Counted from the first letter of the stretch, positions 43,324 to 53,554 are shown. The stretch: DNA of 64,000 nt from Gammaproteobacteria bacterium (GCA_024234995.1 JACKNF010000003.1:124001-188000), one strand, 5' to 3'. Notes: generated by a model not told the origin, from the letters alone. Translations and numbers: made by a program.

Positions 43324-43953
43324 TCAGGCCGATATGGCCGGGTTAAGACTATACGTGGCCGTTAAACTGGCCTGATCCAATACATGACCAGCCATTGCCG
43401 TCAGCACTTCGGGCCCGGTGAAATCACCTTCCATCGGGCAGCGTTCTATGTCAAGCGCATACAGAGTAAAAATATAGTGGTGAATAATACTGTCGTTCCA
43501 GGGCGGGCATGGCCCATCATAGCCGAAGTAACGGCCTGCCATAGCCGGATCGCTCGCGAACCATTCCCGGTAGTTGTTGATACCTTGACGGGTGCCGCGC
43601 GGGGCTTCCGGCCCCGATTTGCCACCGGGCGTTACCCCTTTGGCAAATTCACCAGCCAGGATATGTTCCGGGGCTGGGGCTAAATCCACCAAAATCCAGT
43701 GATAAAAATCAGTGCGCGGTAAGTCAGCCGGTACTTGCCGTCCTTCCTGGTTGACGTCATCTGCCTGGGTCGGCACGTCCGGGTCATGGCAGATCAAAAC
43801 CAACGACCGGGTTCCCGGAGGGAGTTCACTCCAGGCAAGCGGCGGATTGATATTCGAGCCGAATACGACATGCTGTTCAGGATCGGCGATGCCAAAGGCA
43901 TACTCGGCAGGGATGGGTTGGTGATCGCGCAAGACGGGGCTAGTGAGTTTCAT
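43324..43953 (-). CDS. YbhB/YbcL family Raf-kinase-inhibitor-like (PEBP) protein
   Basis: Phosphatidylethanolamine-binding-protein family member of 209 residues, cytoplasmic (no signal peptide). Motifs: NINPPLAWSELPPGTRSLVLICHDPDVP across the ligand-binding strands, YHWILVDLAP, and YDGPCPPWNDSIIHHYIFTLYALD, which is the bacterial PEBP signature. Function in bacteria is unclear. AGGAG is present upstream. Divergent from the trkH array with 265 bases between, where no clear promoter was identified. Confidence 0.9.
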   Translation of the reverse strand: MKLTSPVLRDHQPIPAEYAFGIADPEQHVVFGSNINPPLAWSELPPGTRSLVLICHDPDVPTQADDVNQEGRQVPADLPRTDFYHWILVDLAPAPEHILAGEFAKGVTPGGKSGPEAPRGTRQGINNYREWFASDPAMAGRYFGYDGPCPPWNDSIIHHYIFTLYALDIERCPMEGDFTGPEVLTAMAGHVLDQASLTATYSLNPAISA

Positions 43954-44218
43954 TCTTTAATCTCCTTTAGCAACGCGCAAAATCATAAGCATTGGTGATT
44001 AGGTTCGATATGCGGCAAGGCTCCCGGAAAAGGGCGCCGGGTTGAGCAATCTTGGTCATTTCCTGAAAAATGGCTTGGATTCTGTGGACATCCTGGCAGA
44101 CGGGAGTAGATTCTTCTAACCATAATAACTCATACACTCGATAACACGATAAATTCGCGCGCCGGAAACGCCGGCAGGACGCCCAGACTACGTCATCACA
44201 TAATAGTCAGGATACTTG

Positions 44219-45799
44219 ATGAGCGACCAAGCTTTGCAGAGTGAAATACCTGAAACCCCGCCTTCGAATGAACACGCCGCCCGCAATAAATTAATTGCGC
44301 AATGGGCTGGACAGAAATTTCAGCGGCAAGCTTACCAGCCGGCTCCTATTAAGACCTGGCTGTATATGGTCGGACTATTGCTGATCTTGTTCAGCGCCAC
44401 CATGTTGCCACCGATTGCCGTAGCATGGTGGTACGACGGTGGAGATGTGGTTTTGCCGTTCATGGAAACGCTCGGGACAACGCTGGGCTTAGGACTACTA
44501 TGCTGGCTGCCGGTGTGCCGGTTCAAACTTGATTTACGCAATCGCGATGGCTTTATCCTGGTCGTGGTGTTCTGGGTACTGTCATCGCTGCTAGGCGCAT
44601 TGCCATTCATATTGTCTGATCAACCCCAGGTCCGCTTTGTCGACGCAGTGTTCGAAACGGTTTCCGGTTTGACTACCACTGGCGCGACGGTGCTTTCTGG
44701 GCTGGATACGATGCCCAGAGCAATTGTGTACTACCGGGCACAATTGCATTTTCTGGGCGGAATCGGAATTGTCGTGCTGGCAGTGGCCCTGCTGCCGATG
44801 CTGGGGATTGGCGGCATGCAGCTCTACCGGGCGTCGACGCCTGGACCGATGAAAGATGAAAAGCTGACGCCGCGAATTACCGAGACGGCCAAGAATCTCT
44901 GGTACATCTATGTGGGGTTGAATTTTTTGTGCTTTTTGGCCTATTGGCTGGCCGGAATGAGTCCCTTTGATGCCGTTTGCTACAGTTTTACAACGGTAGC
45001 GCTGGGGTGCAGGTCTCCGAAGAAGGTGGAACTATATGCCCTCCTTTGTCCGGATGGGTTGCCTTGTGTGAATTCATTCCATCGTTGGTGGCGATGGTTA
45101 ACTTCGCCTTGTACTTCCTGGCTTGGCGGCTACGCAGCTTAAGCGCCGTGTATATCGCGATGCGGAATTCCAGTTTTGCATGAAAGTGGTGGCTGGCATT
45201 GTCGCTTTCGCTTGCCTGCATTTGTATATGGACGGGGCGCGCTGTGGAAATCCATTCATCTGGGCGCATTTCAGGGTATCTCGATTATTACCGGCACGGG
45301 CCTGACCACAGCGAGTTATCCTGCCGAGGAGCATTGGCCGGCGTTCGTACCGCTGCTATTGCTGCTGGGCAGTTTTTTTGGCGGTTGCGTCGGATCAACC
45401 TGTGGCGGTATCAAAGCCATCCGTTTTCTGCTGCTCTATAAACAGAGCGTGCGTGAGAGCCGACTCTTAGTCCGGCCAACGGCCCAGATTGCTGTCAAGC
45501 TGGGCGATCATCCCATTCCTGACCGGATCATGCAGGCAGTATGGGGATTTTATTATCTGTACATTTTATGCTACTGCGCCTTCTCCCTCGCGCTAGCGGC
45601 AGCCGGCGTGGATTTAGTCACCGCGTTTGGCACGACAGCAGCGTGCCTGAATAACATGGGCGTTGGTTTGGGCGATACGGCGGGCGGCTTCAGCGTATTG
45701 AACGATACGGCAACTTGGCTGATGTCGCTGGCGATGCTGGTTGGCCGGCTGGAGGTATTTCCGCTGCTATTGTTATTCCTGCCAGATTTCTGGAAATAA
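44219..45799 (+). pseudogene. trkH: TrkH-type potassium transporter, copy 1, broken by frameshifts
   Basis: First of three tandem TrkH paralogues. The N-terminal half reads well to about 45000 (GLTTTGATVLSGLD, LGGIGIVVLAVALLPMLGIGGMQ). After VALG the frame is lost. TrkH-like sequence then resumes in a second frame (LVAMVNFALYFLAWRLRS), a third (RDAEFQFCMKVVAGIVAF) and returns to the first (SIIT then CGGIKAIRFLLL to DFWK). At least three frameshifts lie near 45005, 45150 and 45245, and the 80 bases after the first differ from both sister copies. It is non-functional unless these are assembly errors. Confidence 0.85.
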
Positions 45800-45847
45800 A
45801 ATTTAAGCGCAGAATTGTGGAACTCCATTCACAGCAGGACAACGGCA

Positions 45848-47347
45848 ATGCAGGCGATAACAGTCGGTCAAGAGTGGTTAATGGTGCAGCGGCGCGCACC
45901 GGTCAAGACAGCGCTGTACATGATCGGACTGTTGATGATCCTGTTCAGCGTCAGTTTGTTGCCGCCCATCGCTGTGGCCTGGTGGTATGACGGCTACCAA
46001 GTGGTCATGCCGTTCGCAGAGGCGATGGGGGCTATGCTGGCACTGGGCCTGCTGTGCTGGCTGCCGGTATGCCGGTTTAAGGCGGATCTGCGTAACCGGG
46101 ATGGCTTTGTGGTCGTGGTGATGTTCTGGTTTTTATTGTCGCTATTCGGGTCGCTGCCGTTCATGCTGGTCGAACATCCGCATATGCGGCTCGTGGATGC
46201 GGTATTCGAAACCGTTTCCGGCCTGACCACCACAGGCGCCACGATTCTTTCCGGTCTCGATACACTACCCAAGGCAATCCTGTATTACCGGGCGCAACTG
46301 AATTTTCTGGGCGGCATGGGCATCGTGGTGCTGGCGGTGGCCTTATTGCCGATGCTTGGCATCGGCGGGATGCAACTCTACAAGGCGGAGACTCCAGGGC
46401 CGATGAAGGATGAGAAACTGACACCGCGCATCACCGAGACCGCTAAGAATCTCTGGTACATCTATGCCGGGCTGAATGTAATTTGCACCCTGTCATTCTG
46501 GGCGGCCGGCATGAATTTCTTTGATGCCCTCTGCCACAGCTTCGCCACGTTGGCATTGGGCGGCTTCTCCACTCACGACGCCAGCATCGGTTATTTTCAG
46601 AGTCCAGCGATTGAGTTGATCGCGGGCGTTTTCTCACTGGTAGCGGCGGTTAACTTCGCGCTTTTCTTTTTAGCGTGGCGCTCACGCAGTCTCAAGGCCG
46701 TGTTCCGCGATGCCGAATTCAAATTCTGCATGGGAGTCATGGGGGGCATCATCGCAGCGACTTGTCTGTACCTTTATCACAGCGGAAAGTTTCCATTATG
46801 GGACTCTATTTACCACGGCTTTTTCCAGGCAGCTTCGATCATCACTGACAATGGCCTGACCGCCGCCGGTTATCCCGCGGACTGGCCGTTCGTTGTACCT
46901 TTATTGTTATTATTGGGCAGTTTTTTTGGCGGTTGTGTGGGTTCAACCTGTGGCGGTATCAAAGCCTTTCGTTTCCTGTTGCTCTTTAAACAAAGCTGGC
47001 GCGAGATCCAGTTACTGATCCGGCCCAGCGCGCAAATTACGGTCAAGGTCGGCAACCGCCCGATGGCCGACCGGGTGATGCAAGCAGTGTGGGGGTTTTA
47101 TTTCCTCTACATTCTCAGCTACTGCTTTTTCTCACTGGCGCTGGCAGCTACCGGCGTGGATTTGGTCACGGCATTCGGCTCAGTGGCGGGTTGTTTAAAC
47201 AATATGGGCGTAGGACTGGGCGCCACAGCTTCCAATTTTGCACCCCTGAACGACGCAGCGACCTGGTTGCTAACCTTATCCATGCTGCTGGGCCGATTGG
47301 AGGTTTTTCCATTGCTATTGCTGTTCGTGCCTGGCTTTTGGAATTGA
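45848..47347 (+). CDS. trkH: TrkH-type potassium uptake protein, copy 2
   Basis: Intact 499-residue membrane channel subunit of the Trk/Ktr superfamily, which takes up K+ with a cytoplasmic TrkA partner. Four P-loop repeats are present; the first filter motif is TTTGATI and the last part includes STCGGIKAFRFLLL. It lacks the long N-terminal helices of E. coli TrkH's D0 region differences cannot be judged here. The ATG at 45848 is preferred over a TTG at 45815. It begins 48 bases after copy 1 and ends 9 bases before copy 3. No trkA in the window. Confidence 0.92.
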   Translation: MQAITVGQEWLMVQRRAPVKTALYMIGLLMILFSVSLLPPIAVAWWYDGYQVVMPFAEAMGAMLALGLLCWLPVCRFKADLRNRDGFVVVVMFWFLLSLFGSLPFMLVEHPHMRLVDAVFETVSGLTTTGATILSGLDTLPKAILYYRAQLNFLGGMGIVVLAVALLPMLGIGGMQLYKAETPGPMKDEKLTPRITETAKNLWYIYAGLNVICTLSFWAAGMNFFDALCHSFATLALGGFSTHDASIGYFQSPAIELIAGVFSLVAAVNFALFFLAWRSRSLKAVFRDAEFKFCMGVMGGIIAATCLYLYHSGKFPLWDSIYHGFFQAASIITDNGLTAAGYPADWPFVVPLLLLLGSFFGGCVGSTCGGIKAFRFLLLFKQSWREIQLLIRPSAQITVKVGNRPMADRVMQAVWGFYFLYILSYCFFSLALAATGVDLVTAFGSVAGCLNNMGVGLGATASNFAPLNDAATWLLTLSMLLGRLEVFPLLLLFVPGFWN

Positions 47348-47356
47348 GCATTGAGA

Positions 47357-48970
47357 ATGAATGATCAGACAGATCGCGACGAAGCAGCGTTCAGTTTATT
47401 TTCAGACCTACAGGACAGTGAATCCAAGAAGCTTGACGAAGAGCACAGCGAAAAAGAGCCCGCCAAACCGGCTGTGACGCCGGCCAGAATGCGCTGGAAG
47501 ACACAACACATTCAGCACCGGGCGCCATTCAAAACCGCGCTGTACATGGTAGGTTTGCTCATGATCCTGTTCAGCGCCACGATGCTACCGCCGATTGCAG
47601 TAGCCTGGTGGTACGACGGCTATGACGTCGTAGCGCCTTTCGCGGAAACCTTCGGGGTGACATTGGGGTTCGGATTGCTCTGCTGGCTGCCCGTGTGCCG
47701 GCTCAAAGCAGACTTGCGCAACCGGGATGGTTTCGTGGTGGTGGTTGCATTCTGGGTGCTGCTCTCCCTGCTGGGCGCGATACCGTTCATGCTGGCTGAA
47801 CATCCCCATATGCGGCTCGTGGATGCCGTGTTTGAAACCGCATCCGGTTTAACCACCACGGGCGCCACCATTCTTTCCGGTCTCGATGCGTTACCCAAGG
47901 CAATCCTGTATTACCGGGCACAACTAAATCTGCTCGGCGGCATGGGCGTGGTGGTGCTAGCTGTCGCTTTACTGCCAATGCTAGGGGTGGGCGGTATGCA
48001 ACTCTATAAGGCAGAGACGCCGGGACCGATGAAAGATGAGAAGCTGACACCGCGTATCACCGAAACCGCCAAGAATCTCTGGGCTATCTATTTTGGCTTG
48101 AATGTGGCCTGTGCATTATCGTTTTGGGCTGCGGGAATGAGTCCATTTGATGCGGTTTGCCACAGCTTCTCCACGCTGGCGCTGGGCGGCTTTTCAACCC
48201 ATGATGACAGTATCGGTTATTTCAATAGCCTGCCCATCGAACTGATCTCCGGAATTTTCACCCTGATCGCAGCGGTTAATTTCGCTTTGTATTTCATGGC
48301 ATTGCGCACCGGTAGCCTTCGAGTCATATTTCGAGATGCGGAATTCCGGTTTTTCCTGGCTGTCATCGGCGGGATTGTCGCCTTGACATGCGCATGCCTC
48401 TATTTCAGCAACACATTTTCGTTATGGGAGGCGCTCCACCACGGATTTTTCCAGAGCCTCTCCATCGTAACCAGCAATGGCCATACGACAGCCAATTACT
48501 CGGGCTGGCCATTTTTTATTCCTTTATTGCTATTGCTGGGCAGCTTTTTTGGCGGCTGCGTGGGTTCAACCTGCGGCGGCATCAAGGCAATCCGCTTCCT
48601 GCTGCTGTATAAACAAAGCGTGCGCGAGATCCGGTTATTGATCCGTCCCACCGCACAAATTGCGGTCAAACTCGGCAATCGTCCAATTCCCGACCGGGTG
48701 ATGCAGGCCGTATGGGGATTTTACTATCTTTATATTTTCTGCTACTGCGTTCTGTCACTGGCGCTGGTGGGAACGGGATTGGATTTGGTCACCGCATTTG
48801 GCTCGGCAGCAGCCGGCTTGAATAACATGGGGGTGGGTTTGGGCGATACGGCTGCTAATTTCAGCTCGATCAGCGATACCGCCACCGTTTTGCTGACCAT
48901 CGCCATGATCGTTGGCCGGTTGGAAGTATTTCCCGTATTGCTGTTGTTCCATCCTGATTTCTGGAAATAA
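47357..48970 (+). CDS. trkH: TrkH-type potassium uptake protein, copy 3
   Basis: Intact 537-residue paralogue of copies 1 and 2, with an extra charged cytoplasmic N-terminus (about 40 residues, rich in Asp/Glu/Lys) before the shared KTALYMVGLLMILFSATMLPP helix. The filter-region motifs TTTGATI, GGMGVVVLAVALLPMLG and STCGGIKAIRFLLLYKQSVREIRLL (split at the loop) are conserved. Start ATG at 47357; a TTG two codons upstream is also possible. A palindromic repeat follows at 48978. Confidence 0.92.
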   Translation: MNDQTDRDEAAFSLFSDLQDSESKKLDEEHSEKEPAKPAVTPARMRWKTQHIQHRAPFKTALYMVGLLMILFSATMLPPIAVAWWYDGYDVVAPFAETFGVTLGFGLLCWLPVCRLKADLRNRDGFVVVVAFWVLLSLLGAIPFMLAEHPHMRLVDAVFETASGLTTTGATILSGLDALPKAILYYRAQLNLLGGMGVVVLAVALLPMLGVGGMQLYKAETPGPMKDEKLTPRITETAKNLWAIYFGLNVACALSFWAAGMSPFDAVCHSFSTLALGGFSTHDDSIGYFNSLPIELISGIFTLIAAVNFALYFMALRTGSLRVIFRDAEFRFFLAVIGGIVALTCACLYFSNTFSLWEALHHGFFQSLSIVTSNGHTTANYSGWPFFIPLLLLLGSFFGGCVGSTCGGIKAIRFLLLYKQSVREIRLLIRPTAQIAVKLGNRPIPDRVMQAVWGFYYLYIFCYCVLSLALVGTGLDLVTAFGSAAAGLNNMGVGLGDTAANFSSISDTATVLLTIAMIVGRLEVFPVLLLFHPDFWK

Positions 48971-48977
48971 ACGTCAG

Positions 48978-49026
48978 GTAACCGTTCACTCCCCTCGCCT
49001 GCTTGCAAACAACGGGAGTGAACGGT
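48978..49026. repeat. Intergenic palindromic repeat, copy 2
   Basis: A perfect 13-bp inverted repeat (ACCGTTCACTCCC / GGGAGTGAACGGT), extended as GTAACCGTTCA, with a 20-base centre. The outer arms match the repeat at 9776-9837. It lies just after trkH copy 3 and may also act as a terminator. Confidence 0.6.
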
Positions 49027-49065
49027 CATAAAGTCAGAAATCAGGAACCGGGTAAAGGATAAACG

Positions 49066-50631
49066 ATGAAAAACACACAAGGTTATACCGGCGAACTGCC
49101 ACCCACACAGTTCAATATGGCGCGTTATTGTCTGGAGGCAGCAACGCGGACGACCCCGGATAAAGTAGCACTGATGGTCATATCCGACGCTCACGCGCCA
49201 ATCGCCAGCGCAGAATGCTGGACATACAGGCAGCTGAATGACACCGTGCAACGGACAGCAGCGGGGTTGCGCCGCTTGGGTCTAGAACCTGGCGAACGCA
49301 TCATGATTCGCATGGGCAACACCAGCGATTATGCTTTGCTGTTTTTCGGCGCCATTGCCGCTGGCTGCGTCCCCCTACCCTCCTCCGCACAATTGACTGA
49401 AGAGGAAGCCGACTTCCTGCTGACGGATTCTGGCGCCCGGATCTTAGCCGTATCGGATGATTTGGCGATCGAACCGCCGCCGGGAGTCCGGGTGCTAGAT
49501 CCATCCGCCATCATGGCGTTGCGGAAAAATAATGCACCGCTGGGGTATGCAGGCACGGCCGCTGATGACCCGGCTTTTCTGATCTACACCTCGGGCACGA
49601 CAGGACAGCCCAAGGGTGTGCTGCATGCCCAGCGTTCAGCGTGGGGGCGGCGGCCGATGTATCAGGGATGGTATGGCATTTGCCCAGATGATGTGATTCT
49701 CCATGCCGGAGCGTTCAACTGGACCTATACCCTTGGGGTGGGGCTGACCGATCCCTGGGCGAATGGGGCAACAACGGTGCTGTACAACGGACCGCGCGAT
49801 GTCACGGTTTGGCCGGTGCTGATGGAAAAATGCCGGGCAACCCTGTTTGCCGCTGTACCGGGACTATACCGGCAGATATTGAAATACAACGACGTGCGCG
49901 ATTTTAATCTGTCCAGCCTGCGCCACGGGCTGACCGCTGGCGAGGCGCTGAGCGTGGCGCTGCTGGAGCAGTGGCGCTCAATTACCGGCAAGGAACTGTA
50001 TGAGGCGCTGGGTATGAGCGAGTGCTCCACCTACATTTCCTCATCGCTCCAGTCACCGGTTAAACCCGGTAGCCCAGGCAAGGTTCAGCAAGGCCGCTGT
50101 GTAGCCATATTGCCGGTCGAAGAAGGCGATACGCCATTGCCGCCGGGCGAGATCGGTCTGCTGGCGGTGCACCGCAGTGATCCAGGGTTAATGCGGGGCT
50201 ACTGGAACCGGCCAGATGAAGAGGATCTTGTCTACCGGGGCGAGTGGTTCATCGGCGGTGATCTGGCGCATTTCGATGCCGCCGGGTACTTGTATTACCA
50301 CGGCCGCAATGACGACGTGATGAATGCAATGGGCTACCGGGTATCGCCGCTGGAAGTAGAGCATTGCCTCAGCCAGCATCCGGCGGTTGCAGAAGTTGCG
50401 GTGACTGAATTGCAGGTACGCGATGAAGTCAGCGTGATTGCCGCGTTTGTGGTCCCGCGTGATCCCGATGAACCGGACGGGATAGACGCTGCACCGTTGC
50501 TGGCCCATGCCCACGCCCATCTGGCCGCTTATAAGTGCCCACGGGAGATCATCTTTACCGATACCCTACCGCGCACCGCCAATGGCAAGGTCCGCCGCCG
50601 TGATTTAGCGCGATGGCGGCGGCAAGTATAA
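49066..50631 (+). CDS. AMP-binding acyl-CoA synthetase / ligase
   Basis: A 521-residue member of the ANL adenylating superfamily. It has the P-loop motif YTSGTTGQPKGV, the A5-type motif EALGMSECSTYIS, the hinge YYHGRNDDVMNAMGYRVSPLEVE, and the catalytic lysine near the end in PRTANGKVRRRDL. It is closest in pattern to benzoate-CoA ligase and medium-chain acyl-CoA synthetase families; the substrate cannot be assigned. Stands alone between trkH and a convergent malic enzyme gene. Confidence 0.87.
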   Translation: MKNTQGYTGELPPTQFNMARYCLEAATRTTPDKVALMVISDAHAPIASAECWTYRQLNDTVQRTAAGLRRLGLEPGERIMIRMGNTSDYALLFFGAIAAGCVPLPSSAQLTEEEADFLLTDSGARILAVSDDLAIEPPPGVRVLDPSAIMALRKNNAPLGYAGTAADDPAFLIYTSGTTGQPKGVLHAQRSAWGRRPMYQGWYGICPDDVILHAGAFNWTYTLGVGLTDPWANGATTVLYNGPRDVTVWPVLMEKCRATLFAAVPGLYRQILKYNDVRDFNLSSLRHGLTAGEALSVALLEQWRSITGKELYEALGMSECSTYISSSLQSPVKPGSPGKVQQGRCVAILPVEEGDTPLPPGEIGLLAVHRSDPGLMRGYWNRPDEEDLVYRGEWFIGGDLAHFDAAGYLYYHGRNDDVMNAMGYRVSPLEVEHCLSQHPAVAEVAVTELQVRDEVSVIAAFVVPRDPDEPDGIDAAPLLAHAHAHLAAYKCPREIIFTDTLPRTANGKVRRRDLARWRRQV

Positions 50632-50671
50632 TGTCCGCTCTTCAAGATATTAATCAAGCAGCTGCTTAATC

Positions 50672-50730
50672 AGGATTTCCGCTCACGCGCCATCCGGGAT
50701 GACGACAGAAAGTTGCTGAGCGAAAATCCT
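50672..50730. repeat. Imperfect hairpin between convergent genes
   Basis: Arms AGGATTTCCGCTCA and TGAGCGAAAATCCT pair over 14 bases with one mismatch, across a 31-base centre. Just upstream lies a 12-base perfect palindrome, AAGCAGCTGCTT. Probably a transcription end for the acyl-CoA synthetase and malic enzyme genes. Confidence 0.45.
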
Positions 50731-50753
50731 GGGTAAGATCGCCCTGTTTTAGA

Positions 50754-53029
50754 TCAAACAGACTGCCGGTGGAGTCGATATTCCTGCGCATCGACCGCAG
50801 CGATCGCGGTCATGTTAATGATCCGCCGCGCGGTCGCTGAACGGGTCAGAATATGCGCCGGTTTGGCCAGACCGAGCATGAACGGTCCCACCGAGACGCT
50901 GTTAGTCACTTCCTTGAGCAAGTTGTGGGAGATATTGGCAGCGTCGGCATTGGGCATAATCAACAGATTGGCCGCACCCTTCAGTTGCGAATGCAGAAAC
51001 ACCCGGCTGCGCAATTCCTCGGACAAAGCAGCATCGCCGCGCATCTCGCCGTCCACCTCCAGATCAGGCGCGCGCTGGCGGATGATCTGCAATGCCTCGG
51101 CCATCTTACGTGCCTGCCGCGACTTGTGTGAACCAAAGCTAGAGTGGGATAGCAGAGCGATCTTCGGCGGCACAAAGCGGCCAACCTCCTCCGCCGCCAG
51201 CAAGGTGATGTCGGCGATTTCCTCAGCCGTTGGGTCCGTGTTGATGTCAGTGTCGCAGAAAAACAGCGGTCCGTGCGTGGTAATCAGCATATTCATAGCG
51301 GCCGGCGTCTTAACGCCTTCGCGCAAACCAACAATGTCCAGCACATATTCCACATGATCGGGAAAACCGCCAATTAATCCGCACAGCAACGCATCGCCGT
51401 AGCCGAGGCGCAGCATCAGCGCCCCGATCACCGTGGCGCGGGTGTTGACCCGGACCCGAGCTTTGTTAGGATCGACCCCATAGTGTCCGCGTAACTTGTG
51501 GTATTCCTGCCAGCATTCCTCGTAGTACGGGTTGTTCTGGGGGTCGATGATCTCAAAATCCTGACCGGGGCGGATGCGCAGACCCAATTCGGCGATGCGT
51601 TGTTCGATGCGCCCGCGCCGCCCGATCAGAATGGGTTTGGCAAGACCGTCATCGATCACGCCTTGCACCGCCCACAGCATCCGTTCTTCCTCGGCTTGGG
51701 CATAAATCACCCGCTTGAGATCGGCCTTGGCACGGTCGAACACCGGACGCATGATCAGACCGGAACGGTACGCGCTGGCTGAGCTGCATGCGGTAGGCGG
51801 TAAAATCCTCGATCGGGCGGGTAGCGGCACCGCTGTCCATCGCCGCCTTGGCAACCGCCAGCGGCAAGGTGAGCAGCAGGCGCGGCTCGAACGGTTTAGG
51901 AATCAGGTATTCCGGTCCGAAAGTGATTTGCTGATCGCCGTAGGCGGCGGTTTCTTCCTGAGTGCGGCTCGCGCGCCAGTTCTGCCAGGGCGCGGACGCA
52001 GGCCAGTTGCATGGCCTGATTGATCGTGGTAGCGCCCACATCCAGCGCGCCCCGGAAAATGTAGGGAAAACAAAGGACGTTGTTGACCTGGTTGGGATAA
52101 TCGGAGCGGCCCGTGGCGATGATGGCATCGGGCCGCGCGGCCAATGCCTCCTCCGGCATGATTTCGGGCACGGGATTGGCCAGTGCCAGAATCAGCGGCT
52201 GACCGGCCATGGTTTTCACCATGTCTCCGGTGAGCACCCCAGCCTTGACAGCCCCAGGAAAATATCCGCGCCGACGATCGCCTCGCCCAGGGTGCGTGCC
52301 GGGGTGTCGGCGGCATAGGCGGCTTTCTCCGCGTCGAGAGGCCGCGTCCCCGATAGATCACGCCCGGCTGTCGCAGACGATGACGTTTTCCCGCCGCAGG
52401 CCCAAACCGAGCAGCAAATCGAGGCAGGCGATGCCGGCCGCGCCGGCGCCGGAGGTGACCACCCTGACCTCGGTGATCTTCTTATTGACCAGCGACAGGG
52501 CATTGAGCACGGCGGCAGCGGTGATGATCGCGGTGCCGTGCTGGTCGTCATGGAACACCGGGATTTTCATCCGCTCGCGCAACCGGCGCTCGATCTGAAA
52601 GCATTCTGGCGCCTTAATATCCTCCAAATTGATGCCGCCAAAACTCGGTTCCAAGCTGGCAATGATCTCAACCAGCTTATCAGGGTCGCGTTCGCTGATT
52701 TCGATATCGAACACATCGACACCGGCGAATTTCTTGAACAGCACACCTTTCCCTTCCATCACCGGTTTGGCCGCCAGCGGGCCGATGTCGCCCAAACCCA
52801 GCACGGCGGTGCCGTTGGTGATGACCGCCACCAGATTGCCGCGAGCAGTGACCGTAGAGACCTCGCGAGGGTCTTCGGCAATCACCGTGCAAGCGGCGGC
52901 CACGCCGGGGGAATAAGCCAGCGCCAGATCAATCTGGTTGGCCAGCGGCTTGGTCGGGGTGACTTCGATCTTGCCGTAGGGAGTCATGCGATGGTAGCGC
53001 AGAGCGCGTTCGTCGAAATTATCAGCCAT
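50754..53029 (-). pseudogene. maeB: NADP-dependent malic enzyme (MaeB type), multiple frameshifts
   Basis: The span fits the roughly 760 codons of MaeB, a malic enzyme domain plus a C-terminal phosphotransacetylase-like domain. The first 223 residues (KPLANQIDLALAYSPGVAAAC, LGLGDIGPLAAKPVMEGKG) and the last 360 (RSGLIMRPVFDRAKADLKRV to the end) are uninterrupted. Between about 52360 and 51770 the homologous sequence changes frame about five times: after VCDSR, before LDAEKAAYAAD, after IFLGLS, after ALAELAR and after QLSQR. It is either a recent pseudogene or a local run of indel errors. Oriented toward the acyl-CoA synthetase gene. Confidence 0.85.
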
Positions 53030-53079
53030 GGTTCAAGCGATTCCTGGTGAGGTGATGATGGTTCATGAGCAGCAGCCTA

Positions 53080-53207
53080 CCAAATTGCATGAAATATGAT
53101 CTATTTTAATTCAATATTAAACCATGATAGTATTAATTTAATATTTTAAAGGTAAAATATAACGATGGAAATACAAATTTTTAAAGATAATATATGATAA
53201 TTTCATC
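53080..53207 (+). promoter_or_regulatory. AT-rich leader of the XRE gene
   Basis: About 125 bases of strikingly AT-rich sequence, unlike the GC-rich surroundings, with repeated AATATT/TTTAAT motifs and the near-palindrome AATATTTTAAAGGTAAAATAT at 53140. It lies between divergent maeB and the XRE regulator and could hold both promoters and an operator. No single -35/-10 pair is clearly best. Confidence 0.4.
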
Positions 53208-53453
53208 ATGATCACAGTGACCCAGTTGAAAGCAGCGCGCGCGCTGTTGGGCATGGACCAGCGCGCCCTTGCCAAAGCGGCTGATTTGTCCTTGCCCACG
53301 ATCCAGCGCATGGAACGCAGCAACGGCACCATCCGTGGCAATGTCGATTCGCTGGTCAAGCTCATCACTGCGCTCGAAGCCGCGGGCGTGGAATTGATCG
53401 GCGAAGGCGCGGTCAGTGAAGGCGGCGGACGCGGGGTCCGGCTGAAACGCTAA
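53208..53453 (+). CDS. XRE-family helix-turn-helix regulator
   Basis: An 81-residue DNA-binding protein consisting of one HTH_XRE domain (TVTQLKAARALLGMDQRALA, then LPTIQRMERSNGTI as recognition helix) and a short tail ending in GGGRGVRLKR. It is the size of small Xre/HipB-like regulators, but no toxin partner is adjacent. Position beside maeB suggests local regulation, which is an inference. No clear ribosome site is visible before the ATG. Confidence 0.85.
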   Translation: MITVTQLKAARALLGMDQRALAKAADLSLPTIQRMERSNGTIRGNVDSLVKLITALEAAGVELIGEGAVSEGGGRGVRLKR

Positions 53454-53554
53454 AAGGCTCGACGCCACCATCGAAATTGTTCGGCTTTATGGCCTTGCCA
53501 TAGCACAAATGGCCAAGAGACTGCGGACTTTATTCAACAAAGCAGAGCAATCAT

